Notes under the pieces: generated by a model
Databases searched by the model: none
Told to the model about the DNA's origin: nothing
The model's input: the letters and a program-made list of their open reading frames with translations, nothing else
Position numbers and translations under genes: made by a program
Shown: in pieces, positions 1 through 8,705 of the stretch
Position numbering within the stretch: the first letter of the stretch is position 1
How the letters are laid out: each line of letters starts with the position of its first letter
Origin: a virus
DNA: 29,915 nt
Reading direction: 5' to 3' (one strand)
Virus record (IMG/VR): IMGVR_UViG_3300020476_000011
Location: 1 to 29,915 of that record

Positions 1-203
1 GGAGCAGCCTTAACTAAGAAAACAGTATCTCCTCCACTCTTAGCTAATTTTATAGAAACAGTAATATCTCCTGTTGTCGTATTAGCCATATCTATTTCTA
101 GAAGGATTGTTTCCTTCGCTGAAAGACCTGTATACATTGTATCAAATGTACCACTGTCTATCGCTATATTAGTTTTTGCTACGCTTTTAAAATCATTTGC
201 CAT
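1..203 (-). CDS. small virion-region protein, partial at left edge
   Basis: This open frame starts at ATG 203 and runs off the left edge after 67 codons, so its C-terminus is missing. The start follows AAGG at a workable spacing and lies 11 bases after the stop of the preceding gene. The visible part begins MANDFKSVAKTNIA and is rich in Thr, Ile and Val, with alternating polar and hydrophobic residues that suggest a beta fold. It is the last gene seen in the late baseplate operon, so a small structural or fibre-associated role is likely, but I do not recognise the family. Confidence 0.75.
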   Translation of the reverse strand, partial: MANDFKSVAKTNIAIDSGTFDTMYTGLSAKETILLEIDMANTTTGDITVSIKLAKSGGDTVFLVKAA

Positions 204-214
204 AATTCTTTACC

Positions 215-397
215 TTATCCTAATGCTACTGCCATAGCAATAGTAAATCCTTTGGATGACGATGCATTGACAGCTTCCACCAAATCTGGTTCAGTAAAAG
301 TCTTTGCTCCCATATCACCAACATCGGCCGAAGTACTATTATAAGTTGTTCGGAATGTTTCTAATGTATCGGTTGATAATACTTCCCTATCTGCCAT
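215..397 (-). CDS. hypothetical small virion-region protein (60 aa)
   Basis: This is a 60-residue acidic protein starting MADREVLSTDTLETF. Its ATG lies inside the last codons of the upstream coiled-coil gene (11-base overlap), with GGAG about 11 bases before it, so it is probably translationally coupled. There is no signal peptide, membrane segment or cysteine. The C-terminal half (SSSKGFTIAMAVALG) is small and hydrophobic. Its place in the late operon suggests a minor virion or assembly protein. I do not recognise the family. Confidence 0.7.
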   Translation of the reverse strand: MADREVLSTDTLETFRTTYNSTSADVGDMGAKTFTEPDLVEAVNASSSKGFTIAMAVALG

Positions 398-620
398 CGG
401 TATTTAAACTCCCCAATAATTGTCCTATCATATTTTTTATTTCGGACAATTCTCCTTTTATACTATTTATATCGTTTGTATTGTCTTCTAATTGTTTTCT
501 AGCCAGTTCTCTATCTTTGCTTGCCTTTACAGCGGCATTATATGTTCTAGTATCAATATTTAAAATAGCACCAGAAGATGGATCTCGCACTAAATCTTTT
601 CTTCCTTCTACATTCAGCAT
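387..620 (-). CDS. small coiled-coil virion-region protein (77 aa)
   Basis: This 77-residue protein has a charged N-terminus (LNVEGRKDLVRDPSSGAI) and then a helical region from about residue 28 to 70 with heptad-like Leu/Ile spacing (ELARKQLEDNTNDINSIKGE), a likely coiled coil. The ATG is one base after the stop of the 2201-aa gene and has no strong ribosome site of its own, so it is probably coupled to it. Short coiled-coil proteins like this are common after the large fibre-type genes of marine T4-like phages. A structural or chaperone role is inferred from position only. Confidence 0.75.
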   Translation of the reverse strand: MLNVEGRKDLVRDPSSGAILNIDTRTYNAAVKASKDRELARKQLEDNTNDINSIKGELSEIKNMIGQLLGSLNTDGR

Positions 621-621
621 A

Positions 622-3600
622 TTAAGTGGATAAAGCTATAGCTCTAAAATCCTTTATAGTGGGAGGTAAACTGGAATTTTGTCCCTGCATTACAATCTTT
701 ATAGCGAACGAAGCAAATTCATCAAGAGAATTTCCAGTACCATCTTCTTTTTTGCCCGCAAAATATTTGTATTCTTTAAAATCTTCTCTATTTTTAGAAA
801 CCAAAACTACTTCTGATGGTAAGCCATCAGCAGTACCGCTCGCTCCACTAAACATAGTCCATGGCAAATCATCAAATGGGACAGTTTCATCAACCCTTTG
901 TGCTTTATAAAGTACTCTAATATCTGCTTCTGCCATTTGAACAGCATCTAAATAAACTTTCAACGCACTAGCATTTTGTGCCAATGTAACCTTCTTAGTA
1001 ATATAAATGGCAGCATTATTATCGCCAGAAGCTTCAAGCATTGAAACATAATTACTCATAGCGCCTATATCGGAAGAACTATCAATCTCATTAAGTCGAT
1101 TCGATACACAAATCATACCCATCCTCTGAGTATCAATAACTGGAGATACATTTTCCACTGTTGAGGTCATGTTTATAGAAAAACGTAATGATTTATTACT
1201 AGACAGTTTATTAGTCTCATTAACTTGAGAACAAACAATTTTCGGTGCTTCAAAATAATAATCTTGATTTAATGGAGCTCCCACAGCATTGGCCAAAGTA
1301 GCAAACGTATAAGCATCTTGTGTACTAGAATTAACACTCTTGCCCGTTGTTGTTTGCAAACTTCCTGTCAAAGCAGTATTAGGTAATTCCATATTTTGTA
1401 TTACTGGCTGCATTACATCAGCCGGCACATTATAGGTACAAGTAACTGCTGTACCTCCGCCCGATCTAGCAGCTTCTGCTGCAGTTAAAGTTGTAGTGGT
1501 AGGTGTTGTTACTGTAAAACTATCTAATTCTATATCACCTATACCTATATGTGTTTTATTAATTTCTATTAAAGGAATACCCGCAAACATATATAATTCA
1601 ACAACACTATTATCATCATGAGCAGCAGCTGTCGTATTTGCACCACTTCCATCTGCCGTTCCCCTTGTACACGTTGTTAATTGTGTTGTGCCACTTTTGC
1701 CTGTATATGTAATAAGTTCATTATCAATTTTAACTGTACCTGCCGTTGGAAAATTAGTAACATCATCACAAGTGACTGTTGTAGCACTATCTGTTAGAGC
1801 ACCATTCAATGCAGTATTTCCTACATCTGATTTTACACCTGTTATGGTTACATAACTGTCTACATCATAGTTAGCATGATTAACAGCAGTAACTTTTACT
1901 TTAGCTACATTATATTTTGCTTCAATAGGGTTATTGCCCAAAGTTTTTATATACTCATTATCAGCTGTTAATTCTTCATTAATAACAGTATATTGTCCCG
2001 TAGCGCCTGTAGTAAATTTAGCTCGACGCAAGGTGAACTTCATATCTTCATACTGTGAAGGAGTCCATGTAGAAGCGTTCTGTGATTTAAATAATGATCC
2101 CAATGTTGGTTGAGTAGTAATAGCTCTATTACCTCCAATATCCAATTCACCAAGTCGTGATATCCAAATCTTATATTCGGGAGAATTAGAAGCAGCAACG
2201 ATACAATATTCTACACCCTTTTGTAAATAAACAGGAGATGGAAATGTAAACTTAGTCGCTGTAGTACCATCGGTAGGATTAACATTTACACTTGCAGGTT
2301 CCAGTTGTTTGTAACCAAAGGGCAATTTTTCTTGTGTAGGATAACCATTTTTCACCGTTCTCATTTCTACCCAAACAGGAAGGGTTGTATCTTTTGCTGA
2401 AAAGAATAAATCAACACTTGTAACAAAAGCTCCACCATCATTATCAATCATTATAGATTGAGCTAATGGATCATACCAACCACCAGCAATCGTTCGAGAA
2501 GTTACTGCAGTAAAATTCCTTTCCTGTTCTACCTGCCGTTGTACAATTTCTCCATTTCTAGTAGCTATAATTAATTCTTGTTTAGTTTGTTGCATGCCTC
2601 GCGCCGTGTATTCTCTTTCGGCCGAAGTCTCTACTTGTCCAGCAATTCTACTATCACTTGAGCTGTCTGTTAATCTGAGAGTGCGGTCACCAACTCTAAA
2701 GCGCTTAGTATCTGAACTAGGAATTCTAAAACGTCCATACAAAGTACCTACACTATTAGTTACTAGTTTAGCACCATAAACTTGGTCTGTTACTGTAGTA
2801 CCACTAAGCCAATTTTTTGCCTCATCTAAAACAAAATTACTATTACGAGTACAGCCCGTAAACGTAGTAGAGGTAGTACCTGTATAAGTAATTTCTTCTG
2901 CAGTAATAGTGCCAGGACCCCAAGGATCATTTTCTGCTAAATTACCAACAGCTATAGTTCCTGCTGTTGGGAAACCTGATGTAGATGCTACTGTAACTGT
3001 AGTGTCGGCCTTTGCTAAATTAGCAGTAAGGGTTGTACTGTTAGAAGTTGTGCCTGTTGGTTTTACATTTATATTTACATCAGTCTTATCAAAGAAAGCA
3101 TAAACCCTAGTATTAGGTTTCATGTTTTGTACTAGAAAATCTACATTGCGGCTTCTAATCCACGGTACAATTTCTATATTAACAATTCTATCACCAGCAC
3201 TAACATTATCAATACGTTCTACCAATCGGGTATTAGTACCAGTTCGTCGCTGTCTTAATTCTGTAGCTTCTGTAATAGTTGTAGAACCTTGGTTACCCCA
3301 TACTCCAGTAAATTGTCCTGAATTGCGTGAAAGCTCTCTAGTGTTTCCAGTCCAAGTTGTATTCCATGAATTCCAAATTGTTCCTAAAGCACCAGCTTCA
3401 GTTTGGTCTTTCAACATTTGTTCGTAGTTACCTTCCACATTAATAGTAATAGAAGGAACTCGTTTACTATCCATCCAAAAATCTGATTCGGGAGTTAATT
3501 GTAAATTTCCAACCCACTGTGTTACACTATAAGGATTGACACTCTCTACTCGACTAGCATAAGGTTGGATAAGTTCATCATATTCTGTATAAGGTAAAGT

Positions 3601-6600
3601 TATCAAATCTCCAGTCTTTTGATAACTGTCAGCAGAGCGTTGAGCATCTGTTGTATTTTCTTCAATGAAACCTACCATATTTTGTATACCAACAGGCCTC
3701 AAATGTCCCACAGCAGAATCCACTGAACATTCGTAATCAGGATTTTGGCTATTACCTATATTATGACCTACAAAATTATCTACTATAAACCCAGACTTAA
3801 ATCTATTAAGTCCTGCACTATCTAAAATCTGGTAAGAATCTGTTTGTCTTTCTAGTAAACCTAAAGATGTGGCATATTCTAATCTGGCAACTCTTGTTTC
3901 CAATTTACCAATGTCGGCCATCGTATAGCCTTTGTTCTGTTGGTAATTAACCACAACATCATCTGCCTTATAGGTATAAGCAGGAACTTCCAATTTAGCA
4001 ACTAACATATTAACATTATCTGTTGCAGCATAAAATGGTTCTTCTGCAGGAATACCCGCAACACTAACCCAATTGCCCAATTTATCAAGATATAATAAAT
4101 CTTTTCTATTAAGATAAAAGTCAAAATCCATTTGTATATTGCCATCAGGTTCTACTAAGTTACCATTTGTAGCACCAGCATCTTCAAAGTTTTTATTTTC
4201 AAAAGCAAATGGACACGTTGTAGGAGATGTTTGACTTTTTACCACAGGACGAAAATCTAGCGAATCTCTTAATTCATACTTACCCTTAGGAACTCTAGAA
4301 TCAGGATCAACTTTAGAAGCAGTATACTGAGGAATATTTTTATAATCTACTTGGTCAGTATAAGAGTCTACAGAGAAATAATCTCCTGTACCGTGTGTAA
4401 AATAATCATAAATGATTAATAATTGTCCAGTAGGAGCAATCGGTTTTGCTTTGCGAACTATACGACCAATATCATAAAACGAATCTCTTTGTCCTTCATC
4501 CAATAAAAAGTTAGACGTAATGTTTTGGTCGCCAGGAGTTGTTGCTGTAATAGAAGCAGTAAACCCAGAAGATCCTCCAGTAATCGCATCTGATGTTGTA
4601 AAGGTCCCTGTAGTTTTAACATAAGTTAAAGTAGCACCAGCTACAGAAACCACTCTACCTGTAGAAGCGGTAGCAGATCCAGTAATAAGTTCACCCACAG
4701 TAAATGTTCCTGATGCGCTTGCTATAGTTAATGTGGGAGCAACAGCAGCAGTACCTATGGCTGTAGATTCATATACAGCGTGTAATTTATAAACGTCTGC
4801 ATATGACAATGAAATTTCTTTATCGCCGACATTTTCTCCATATACATCTGGCAAAGTAGCAGCAATAGCCTTTGTAGTCATTTTCTGAGCTGTCTTAGTT
4901 CGTTGATTTGCTACAGCATCAGTAATAGTTGCCATTAACTCTACAGTGGCTGCGTTGCCCAGAATTGTTAGGTCCGTTACTGTAAGAGTAGTAGTGCCGG
5001 CGCCCGTTGAGCTGCCAGTTATGTCTACAACATCTCCGGCTGCACCACTACCTGATCCAGCAGTTACAATAGTTAATGTATAATTTCTTCCTACACTTGT
5101 AGCATTAAATGTCTGCCCTGCTGGGACTGTAAATGTAGCAACACCCGAAGCATTTGTTGTAACGCCCGTAATTTGTTTTCTAAATGAGAAAGAAGTATCT
5201 GAAGTGCCGCCACTATCTAATAAGGTCTTAATATTATCCTTAGGCATTTTATAAACCAACACAACTTCTTCATCTTCTTGGAATTTTGTTCTTTTCCGTG
5301 TAGCATTAACATTAGTAATAGCGCCTGTTAAAGCAGCAGAAATAGTAGCTGTGGTAGCATCAGTAACAAGTGTAATCCTTCTTTCTTCTAAAGCGCCTGA
5401 TGCACCACTTGGAAAAGATACAATATCTCCTACAGTCAATTCATTAACAAAATCAGTATTTAAACCAGTAAGCGCAGTAGACGCTCCAGCAACACTTACT
5501 TGTCCTGATAATGTTGTATTTACATCTATGACCAAATCAGAAGTATAATCAAGAGCGCCACTAGCAGATGTATCCATAAAAATTTGTTTTACATCTCGAG
5601 CAAAATTCTTTAAATTCTGAGTATCATTAGTCTCCGGACCAATAGTACCTCCAACAACATCACCACTCACGCTACTAGTATAACTTTCACCAGTCTGAAA
5701 TGAACCTTGCTGCTGCATCAACTGAAAGCTATTAGAAGCAGTAACCGCAGCTACTACAATACCTGTCGCTTTACTTGTTGTTCCTGTAATAAGAGCTTTT
5801 GCACTTAAAGTGGCTCCAGGACTACCAGCTATATGAACCGTATTAAACATGGTGATATCAAAAAGATAATGATGATAAACGGCTACAGGATCACCAATAG
5901 TTCCAGAACTATATTCAAATGCTCGTGAACGAGCATAACCTACTTGTGAGCCAGCTGATGAACCTCTTGAAGATGTCTGTTGGTCGTAAAGTTTAACTTC
6001 TTTAAACGGGTCTAATGTTGTGCCTTGTTCCGTAATATCTGGCTGACCATATACATTAGATACTTTAACATACTGTCCTAGATTAGCAGGCACAGTATCA
6101 TTTTGTATATTTGTTGTAGTTCTTGATTTATCAAAATTAACATACGAAGCGCCCTGTAACTCTACTTCATATCCATCAACATAAGCTTTACCCGGTGAAA
6201 TAACTAAAGTATCTTTTGTTTCTACACCACCCTGAGCAGCTGTGTAAATTCCTCTATTCGTACCATCATCTAAATTTTCTCTAGGATCTATATCAAAATG
6301 TTTTACAATATAATCGCCAGATTCATCATTTGTTCTGCGGGCGAGCATATCATCTATAATGCTATATTCCGTAGCCTTTATTTTGTGTTTAAGAATTCCA
6401 TCCTCTATACGGGCTAATTCCACAAAATTGCTATCATCGGTAGTTGTTAAAGTTTTCTTAGTTAAGGTTAGCTGCATCTTAAATCTATCAGCACCTTTTG
6501 CTGCATAGTTTGATGAACCTTGAGCATTATCCAGCAAGTTAGAATCCATTTCAGGAGTAACTAGCGTTTCTGTTATATTAAAACCAACTCGATATGAAGG

Positions 6601-7227
6601 AGTATTGGAATATTTGTCTAAAGTAATAGTCTGTTGTAAATTTTGAACCATAAATCCACGAATAAAATATATACCTGCCAGTACAGTAGCAGCTGAACCT
6701 GTAGCAGTAGCACTTGTTGCTAATGCAGTAGCTGAGGTTACTCCAGCACTATAAGATGAAATTGTTTTATTAGCAGAAATATATTCATTATTAGAAAACG
6801 TAATAGTAGAATTATCTGCTGTGGATGTAGTAATATATTTTACAAATAAAGTATCCGGGTCACCCGTAGTAGAATCTGCAACAGCAGTACCAATAACTTG
6901 AGCAGTAACACCAGATGTAGCGCCTGTAATAATGGCACCATCATACTGAGTTAAATAATCACTGACAGTTCCAGAGCCATAAGTGGCTTGCAGTTTTAAA
7001 GCATAATACTTACTATCATAAGCTACTGAGCCTGGAATAACTATAGCACCTTCTTTAAAAATATGATTACCAAATTGTTCTATTTGGTTTTGAAGGATAG
7101 TTTGTAGAGTAGTTAATTCTCTCGCCTGTACTGCGTAACTTGGTCGAAATAATACTCTGTAAAAATCATTACCTATTGAGAAATCATCCCAATACGGAGA
7201 TACATTAAAATCTGTTTTTGCTGGCAT
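622..7227 (-). CDS. giant baseplate/tail-fibre structural protein, DUF4815-type N-terminus (2201 aa)
   Basis: At 2201 residues this is the largest protein in the window. Its N-terminus (SPYWDDFSIGNDFYRVLF, then YAVQARELTTLQTILQNQI) matches my recollection of the DUF4815 domain in large structural proteins of marine T4-like phages. The interior is Thr/Ser/Gly/Ala-rich beta sequence. It carries copies of an ITGxTSxATGxVV-like motif near residues 95, 475 and 865, and two copies of a module with FPTAGT, ITYTG and CTR (around nt 2830-3040 and 1590-1800). The same modules occur in gp7 and gp8. It starts three bases after the gp8 stop, in the place where T4 has its gp9-gp12 fibre-attachment genes. 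A role in the outer baseplate or in fibre attachment and host contact is inferred. It could also be annotated simply as a virion structural protein. Confidence 0.85.
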   Translation of the reverse strand: MPAKTDFNVSPYWDDFSIGNDFYRVLFRPSYAVQARELTTLQTILQNQIEQFGNHIFKEGAIVIPGSVAYDSKYYALKLQATYGSGTVSDYLTQYDGAIITGATSGVTAQVIGTAVADSTTGDPDTLFVKYITTSTADNSTITFSNNEYISANKTISSYSAGVTSATALATSATATGSAATVLAGIYFIRGFMVQNLQQTITLDKYSNTPSYRVGFNITETLVTPEMDSNLLDNAQGSSNYAAKGADRFKMQLTLTKKTLTTTDDSNFVELARIEDGILKHKIKATEYSIIDDMLARRTNDESGDYIVKHFDIDPRENLDDGTNRGIYTAAQGGVETKDTLVISPGKAYVDGYEVELQGASYVNFDKSRTTTNIQNDTVPANLGQYVKVSNVYGQPDITEQGTTLDPFKEVKLYDQQTSSRGSSAGSQVGYARSRAFEYSSGTIGDPVAVYHHYLFDITMFNTVHIAGSPGATLSAKALITGTTSKATGIVVAAVTASNSFQLMQQQGSFQTGESYTSSVSGDVVGGTIGPETNDTQNLKNFARDVKQIFMDTSASGALDYTSDLVIDVNTTLSGQVSVAGASTALTGLNTDFVNELTVGDIVSFPSGASGALEERRITLVTDATTATISAALTGAITNVNATRKRTKFQEDEEVVLVYKMPKDNIKTLLDSGGTSDTSFSFRKQITGVTTNASGVATFTVPAGQTFNATSVGRNYTLTIVTAGSGSGAAGDVVDITGSSTGAGTTTLTVTDLTILGNAATVELMATITDAVANQRTKTAQKMTTKAIAATLPDVYGENVGDKEISLSYADVYKLHAVYESTAIGTAAVAPTLTIASASGTFTVGELITGSATASTGRVVSVAGATLTYVKTTGTFTTSDAITGGSSGFTASITATTPGDQNITSNFLLDEGQRDSFYDIGRIVRKAKPIAPTGQLLIIYDYFTHGTGDYFSVDSYTDQVDYKNIPQYTASKVDPDSRVPKGKYELRDSLDFRPVVKSQTSPTTCPFAFENKNFEDAGATNGNLVEPDGNIQMDFDFYLNRKDLLYLDKLGNWVSVAGIPAEEPFYAATDNVNMLVAKLEVPAYTYKADDVVVNYQQNKGYTMADIGKLETRVARLEYATSLGLLERQTDSYQILDSAGLNRFKSGFIVDNFVGHNIGNSQNPDYECSVDSAVGHLRPVGIQNMVGFIEENTTDAQRSADSYQKTGDLITLPYTEYDELIQPYASRVESVNPYSVTQWVGNLQLTPESDFWMDSKRVPSITINVEGNYEQMLKDQTEAGALGTIWNSWNTTWTGNTRELSRNSGQFTGVWGNQGSTTITEATELRQRRTGTNTRLVERIDNVSAGDRIVNIEIVPWIRSRNVDFLVQNMKPNTRVYAFFDKTDVNINVKPTGTTSNSTTLTANLAKADTTVTVASTSGFPTAGTIAVGNLAENDPWGPGTITAEEITYTGTTSTTFTGCTRNSNFVLDEAKNWLSGTTVTDQVYGAKLVTNSVGTLYGRFRIPSSDTKRFRVGDRTLRLTDSSSDSRIAGQVETSAEREYTARGMQQTKQELIIATRNGEIVQRQVEQERNFTAVTSRTIAGGWYDPLAQSIMIDNDGGAFVTSVDLFFSAKDTTLPVWVEMRTVKNGYPTQEKLPFGYKQLEPASVNVNPTDGTTATKFTFPSPVYLQKGVEYCIVAASNSPEYKIWISRLGELDIGGNRAITTQPTLGSLFKSQNASTWTPSQYEDMKFTLRRAKFTTGATGQYTVINEELTADNEYIKTLGNNPIEAKYNVAKVKVTAVNHANYDVDSYVTITGVKSDVGNTALNGALTDSATTVTCDDVTNFPTAGTVKIDNELITYTGKSGTTQLTTCTRGTADGSGANTTAAAHDDNSVVELYMFAGIPLIEINKTHIGIGDIELDSFTVTTPTTTTLTAAEAARSGGGTAVTCTYNVPADVMQPVIQNMELPNTALTGSLQTTTGKSVNSSTQDAYTFATLANAVGAPLNQDYYFEAPKIVCSQVNETNKLSSNKSLRFSINMTSTVENVSPVIDTQRMGMICVSNRLNEIDSSSDIGAMSNYVSMLEASGDNNAAIYITKKVTLAQNASALKVYLDAVQMAEADIRVLYKAQRVDETVPFDDLPWTMFSGASGTADGLPSEVVLVSKNREDFKEYKYFAGKKEDGTGNSLDEFASFAIKIVMQGQNSSLPPTIKDFRAIALST

Positions 7228-7230
7228 CTT

Positions 7231-8655
7231 TTAGAACTCGATTATCAGTTTGATATTTTCTGTTTGGTCACTAGCTCTTGTTATAGGAGCTCTATTCTCA
7301 ACATACAATGAAGTGCCCGAATAGTAATCTATTTCTGGATTAGTTAAAGAACTTACCGTGCCTGTTGCAGAAGAAGCAGCACCAGTAATAATTTCTGCAG
7401 CTTGAAATGGAACTAAACTGGCTTGAGTAGCTCCGCTAGCAGTTTGTACACCCGTCCATTGTGTCTGAATATATTTCAATGTGCGTGTAGAAGATTCCCA
7501 ATCTACCACAATACCTTTAGCATTTGAAGTACCGCCTGTAATAACTTCATCATTTTGAAATGTGCCTGGTGTGGGAGATGCAGCAAACACAACAGACTTC
7601 AAAGCATTTCTTGTATCTGCTGTAGCGATAGTAGTTGTTCCCCAATCATAAGGATTTAATTGTACACCCACTCTACGAAAATCTTGGCCGACAACAAAAT
7701 CACCAGAACCTGCTGTGCCGGCTATTGTGGTGTTAGTCATTACATAAAAACCACCACCTTCATTAATTGCATTAGAACCATGGCCGCCTTTGGGACCGAT
7801 AATAGGTGTTACAACAGCATCTGTAGAAGGAGTGCCTATACCACTAATGTTGTTTATATTACAATCAGCAAAAGTATATTTGGATCCTTGTGAAGCCATG
7901 CTGACAGCTGTGACGGCACCACTATTTACAGTAAGATTAAAAGTAGCTACTGTTCCACCATTAATAGAATAATCGCCTTGTAAAGTGTTAGCGGAATAAG
8001 TTCCATCTGTATAACCAGCTCCACCATTTTCTATCTTGTAATGTCTTACAGCACCATCTACTGCAGCGGCTGCTACTGTAGCATCTGTAGCAACTGCCAT
8101 AAAATCTGTTGTTAAGAAATCTGTAATTTGTGTTGCGGTAAGAGTATACATATATTTCCAAACATATAAATCAGCAGTTTGGAGTTCACTAGTAGATGTA
8201 CCAGAAGGTTCTTGTGTAGATGTTCCTCCATTATTATTCCACATACATTTGTAAACATTGTTAGCCGAACTTCTTACCATCATTTTTGTGGTACTAGCCC
8301 ACAAATTTGTGCCGCCTGCTACAGTCTGAACCACAGAGCCATTTACTGTTGCTCCATAATCGCCTCTGTAGTAATCATAAACTGTACCTGTTGTCCAGTT
8401 GTGTCTGGGTATAGCATAAGAGCGGTCACTACTTGTAATTCTTTTAGCAGCCAGCATATCACGATAATACATATATTCATCATCGACATTATCCAGAGGA
8501 GTAGGGGGAGCTGCATCTGTGCCACCACCTGTACTTGCGGACCAAGGTTGGGGCCGACCTACGAACAAATAATAAGAAGTACTTGCTTCAGCAAATGATT
8601 CATAAAATTGTTCGGAGTTGTTAAGTCTAAATTTATTAGTTACGATAGCTGCCAT
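7231..8655 (-). CDS. gp8: probable baseplate wedge protein gp8
   Basis: This 474-residue protein has an N-terminus (FRLNNSEQFYESFAE, YYLFVGRPQPWS, then RDMLAAKRITSSD) like proteins annotated as gp8 baseplate wedge in marine T4-like phages. T4 gp8 is 334 residues, so this one is longer. The extra length lies in Gly/Thr-rich repeats, including two ITGGTSNAKG-like motifs near residues 370 and 430 that also occur in the neighbouring large proteins. The start has AGGA eight bases upstream and lies just after two late-promoter boxes, so it can be transcribed apart from gp7. The order 6-7-8 supports the call, but sequence similarity to T4 gp8 itself is not obvious by eye. Confidence 0.65.
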   Translation of the reverse strand: MAAIVTNKFRLNNSEQFYESFAEASTSYYLFVGRPQPWSASTGGGTDAAPPTPLDNVDDEYMYYRDMLAAKRITSSDRSYAIPRHNWTTGTVYDYYRGDYGATVNGSVVQTVAGGTNLWASTTKMMVRSSANNVYKCMWNNNGGTSTQEPSGTSTSELQTADLYVWKYMYTLTATQITDFLTTDFMAVATDATVAAAAVDGAVRHYKIENGGAGYTDGTYSANTLQGDYSINGGTVATFNLTVNSGAVTAVSMASQGSKYTFADCNINNISGIGTPSTDAVVTPIIGPKGGHGSNAINEGGGFYVMTNTTIAGTAGSGDFVVGQDFRRVGVQLNPYDWGTTTIATADTRNALKSVVFAASPTPGTFQNDEVITGGTSNAKGIVVDWESSTRTLKYIQTQWTGVQTASGATQASLVPFQAAEIITGAASSATGTVSSLTNPEIDYYSGTSLYVENRAPITRASDQTENIKLIIEF

Positions 8656-8674
8656 AGTATTTTTTTCCTACGAA

Positions 8675-8695
8675 TATTTATATCCATTATTTATA
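8675..8695 (-). promoter_or_regulatory. tandem T4-type late promoter boxes before gp8
   Basis: Two exact TATAAATA octamers lie on the minus strand at 8675-8682 and 8688-8695, 13 bases apart, in the only sizeable gap between the gp7 stop and the gp8 start. TATAAATA is the T4 late promoter -10 element, read by the late sigma factor gp55 with the gp33/gp45 machinery. The proximal box ends 19 bases before the gp8 ATG, leaving room for a short leader with the AGGA ribosome site. AT-rich DNA yields such octamers by chance a few times per 30 kb, but the position is telling. Confidence 0.65.
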
Positions 8696-8705
8696 AGGGA
8701 TATCA

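Noticed and set aside
304-633. 109-codon plus-strand frame
   Set aside because: It lies opposite three tightly packed minus-strand genes and has no ribosome site; the composition is that of an antisense shadow.
8179-8598. 139-codon plus-strand frame, Cys/Ile-rich
   Set aside because: It is antisense to gp8; the odd Cys/Ser/Ile/Thr-rich composition is what the reverse of Gly/Ala/Thr-rich repeats gives.
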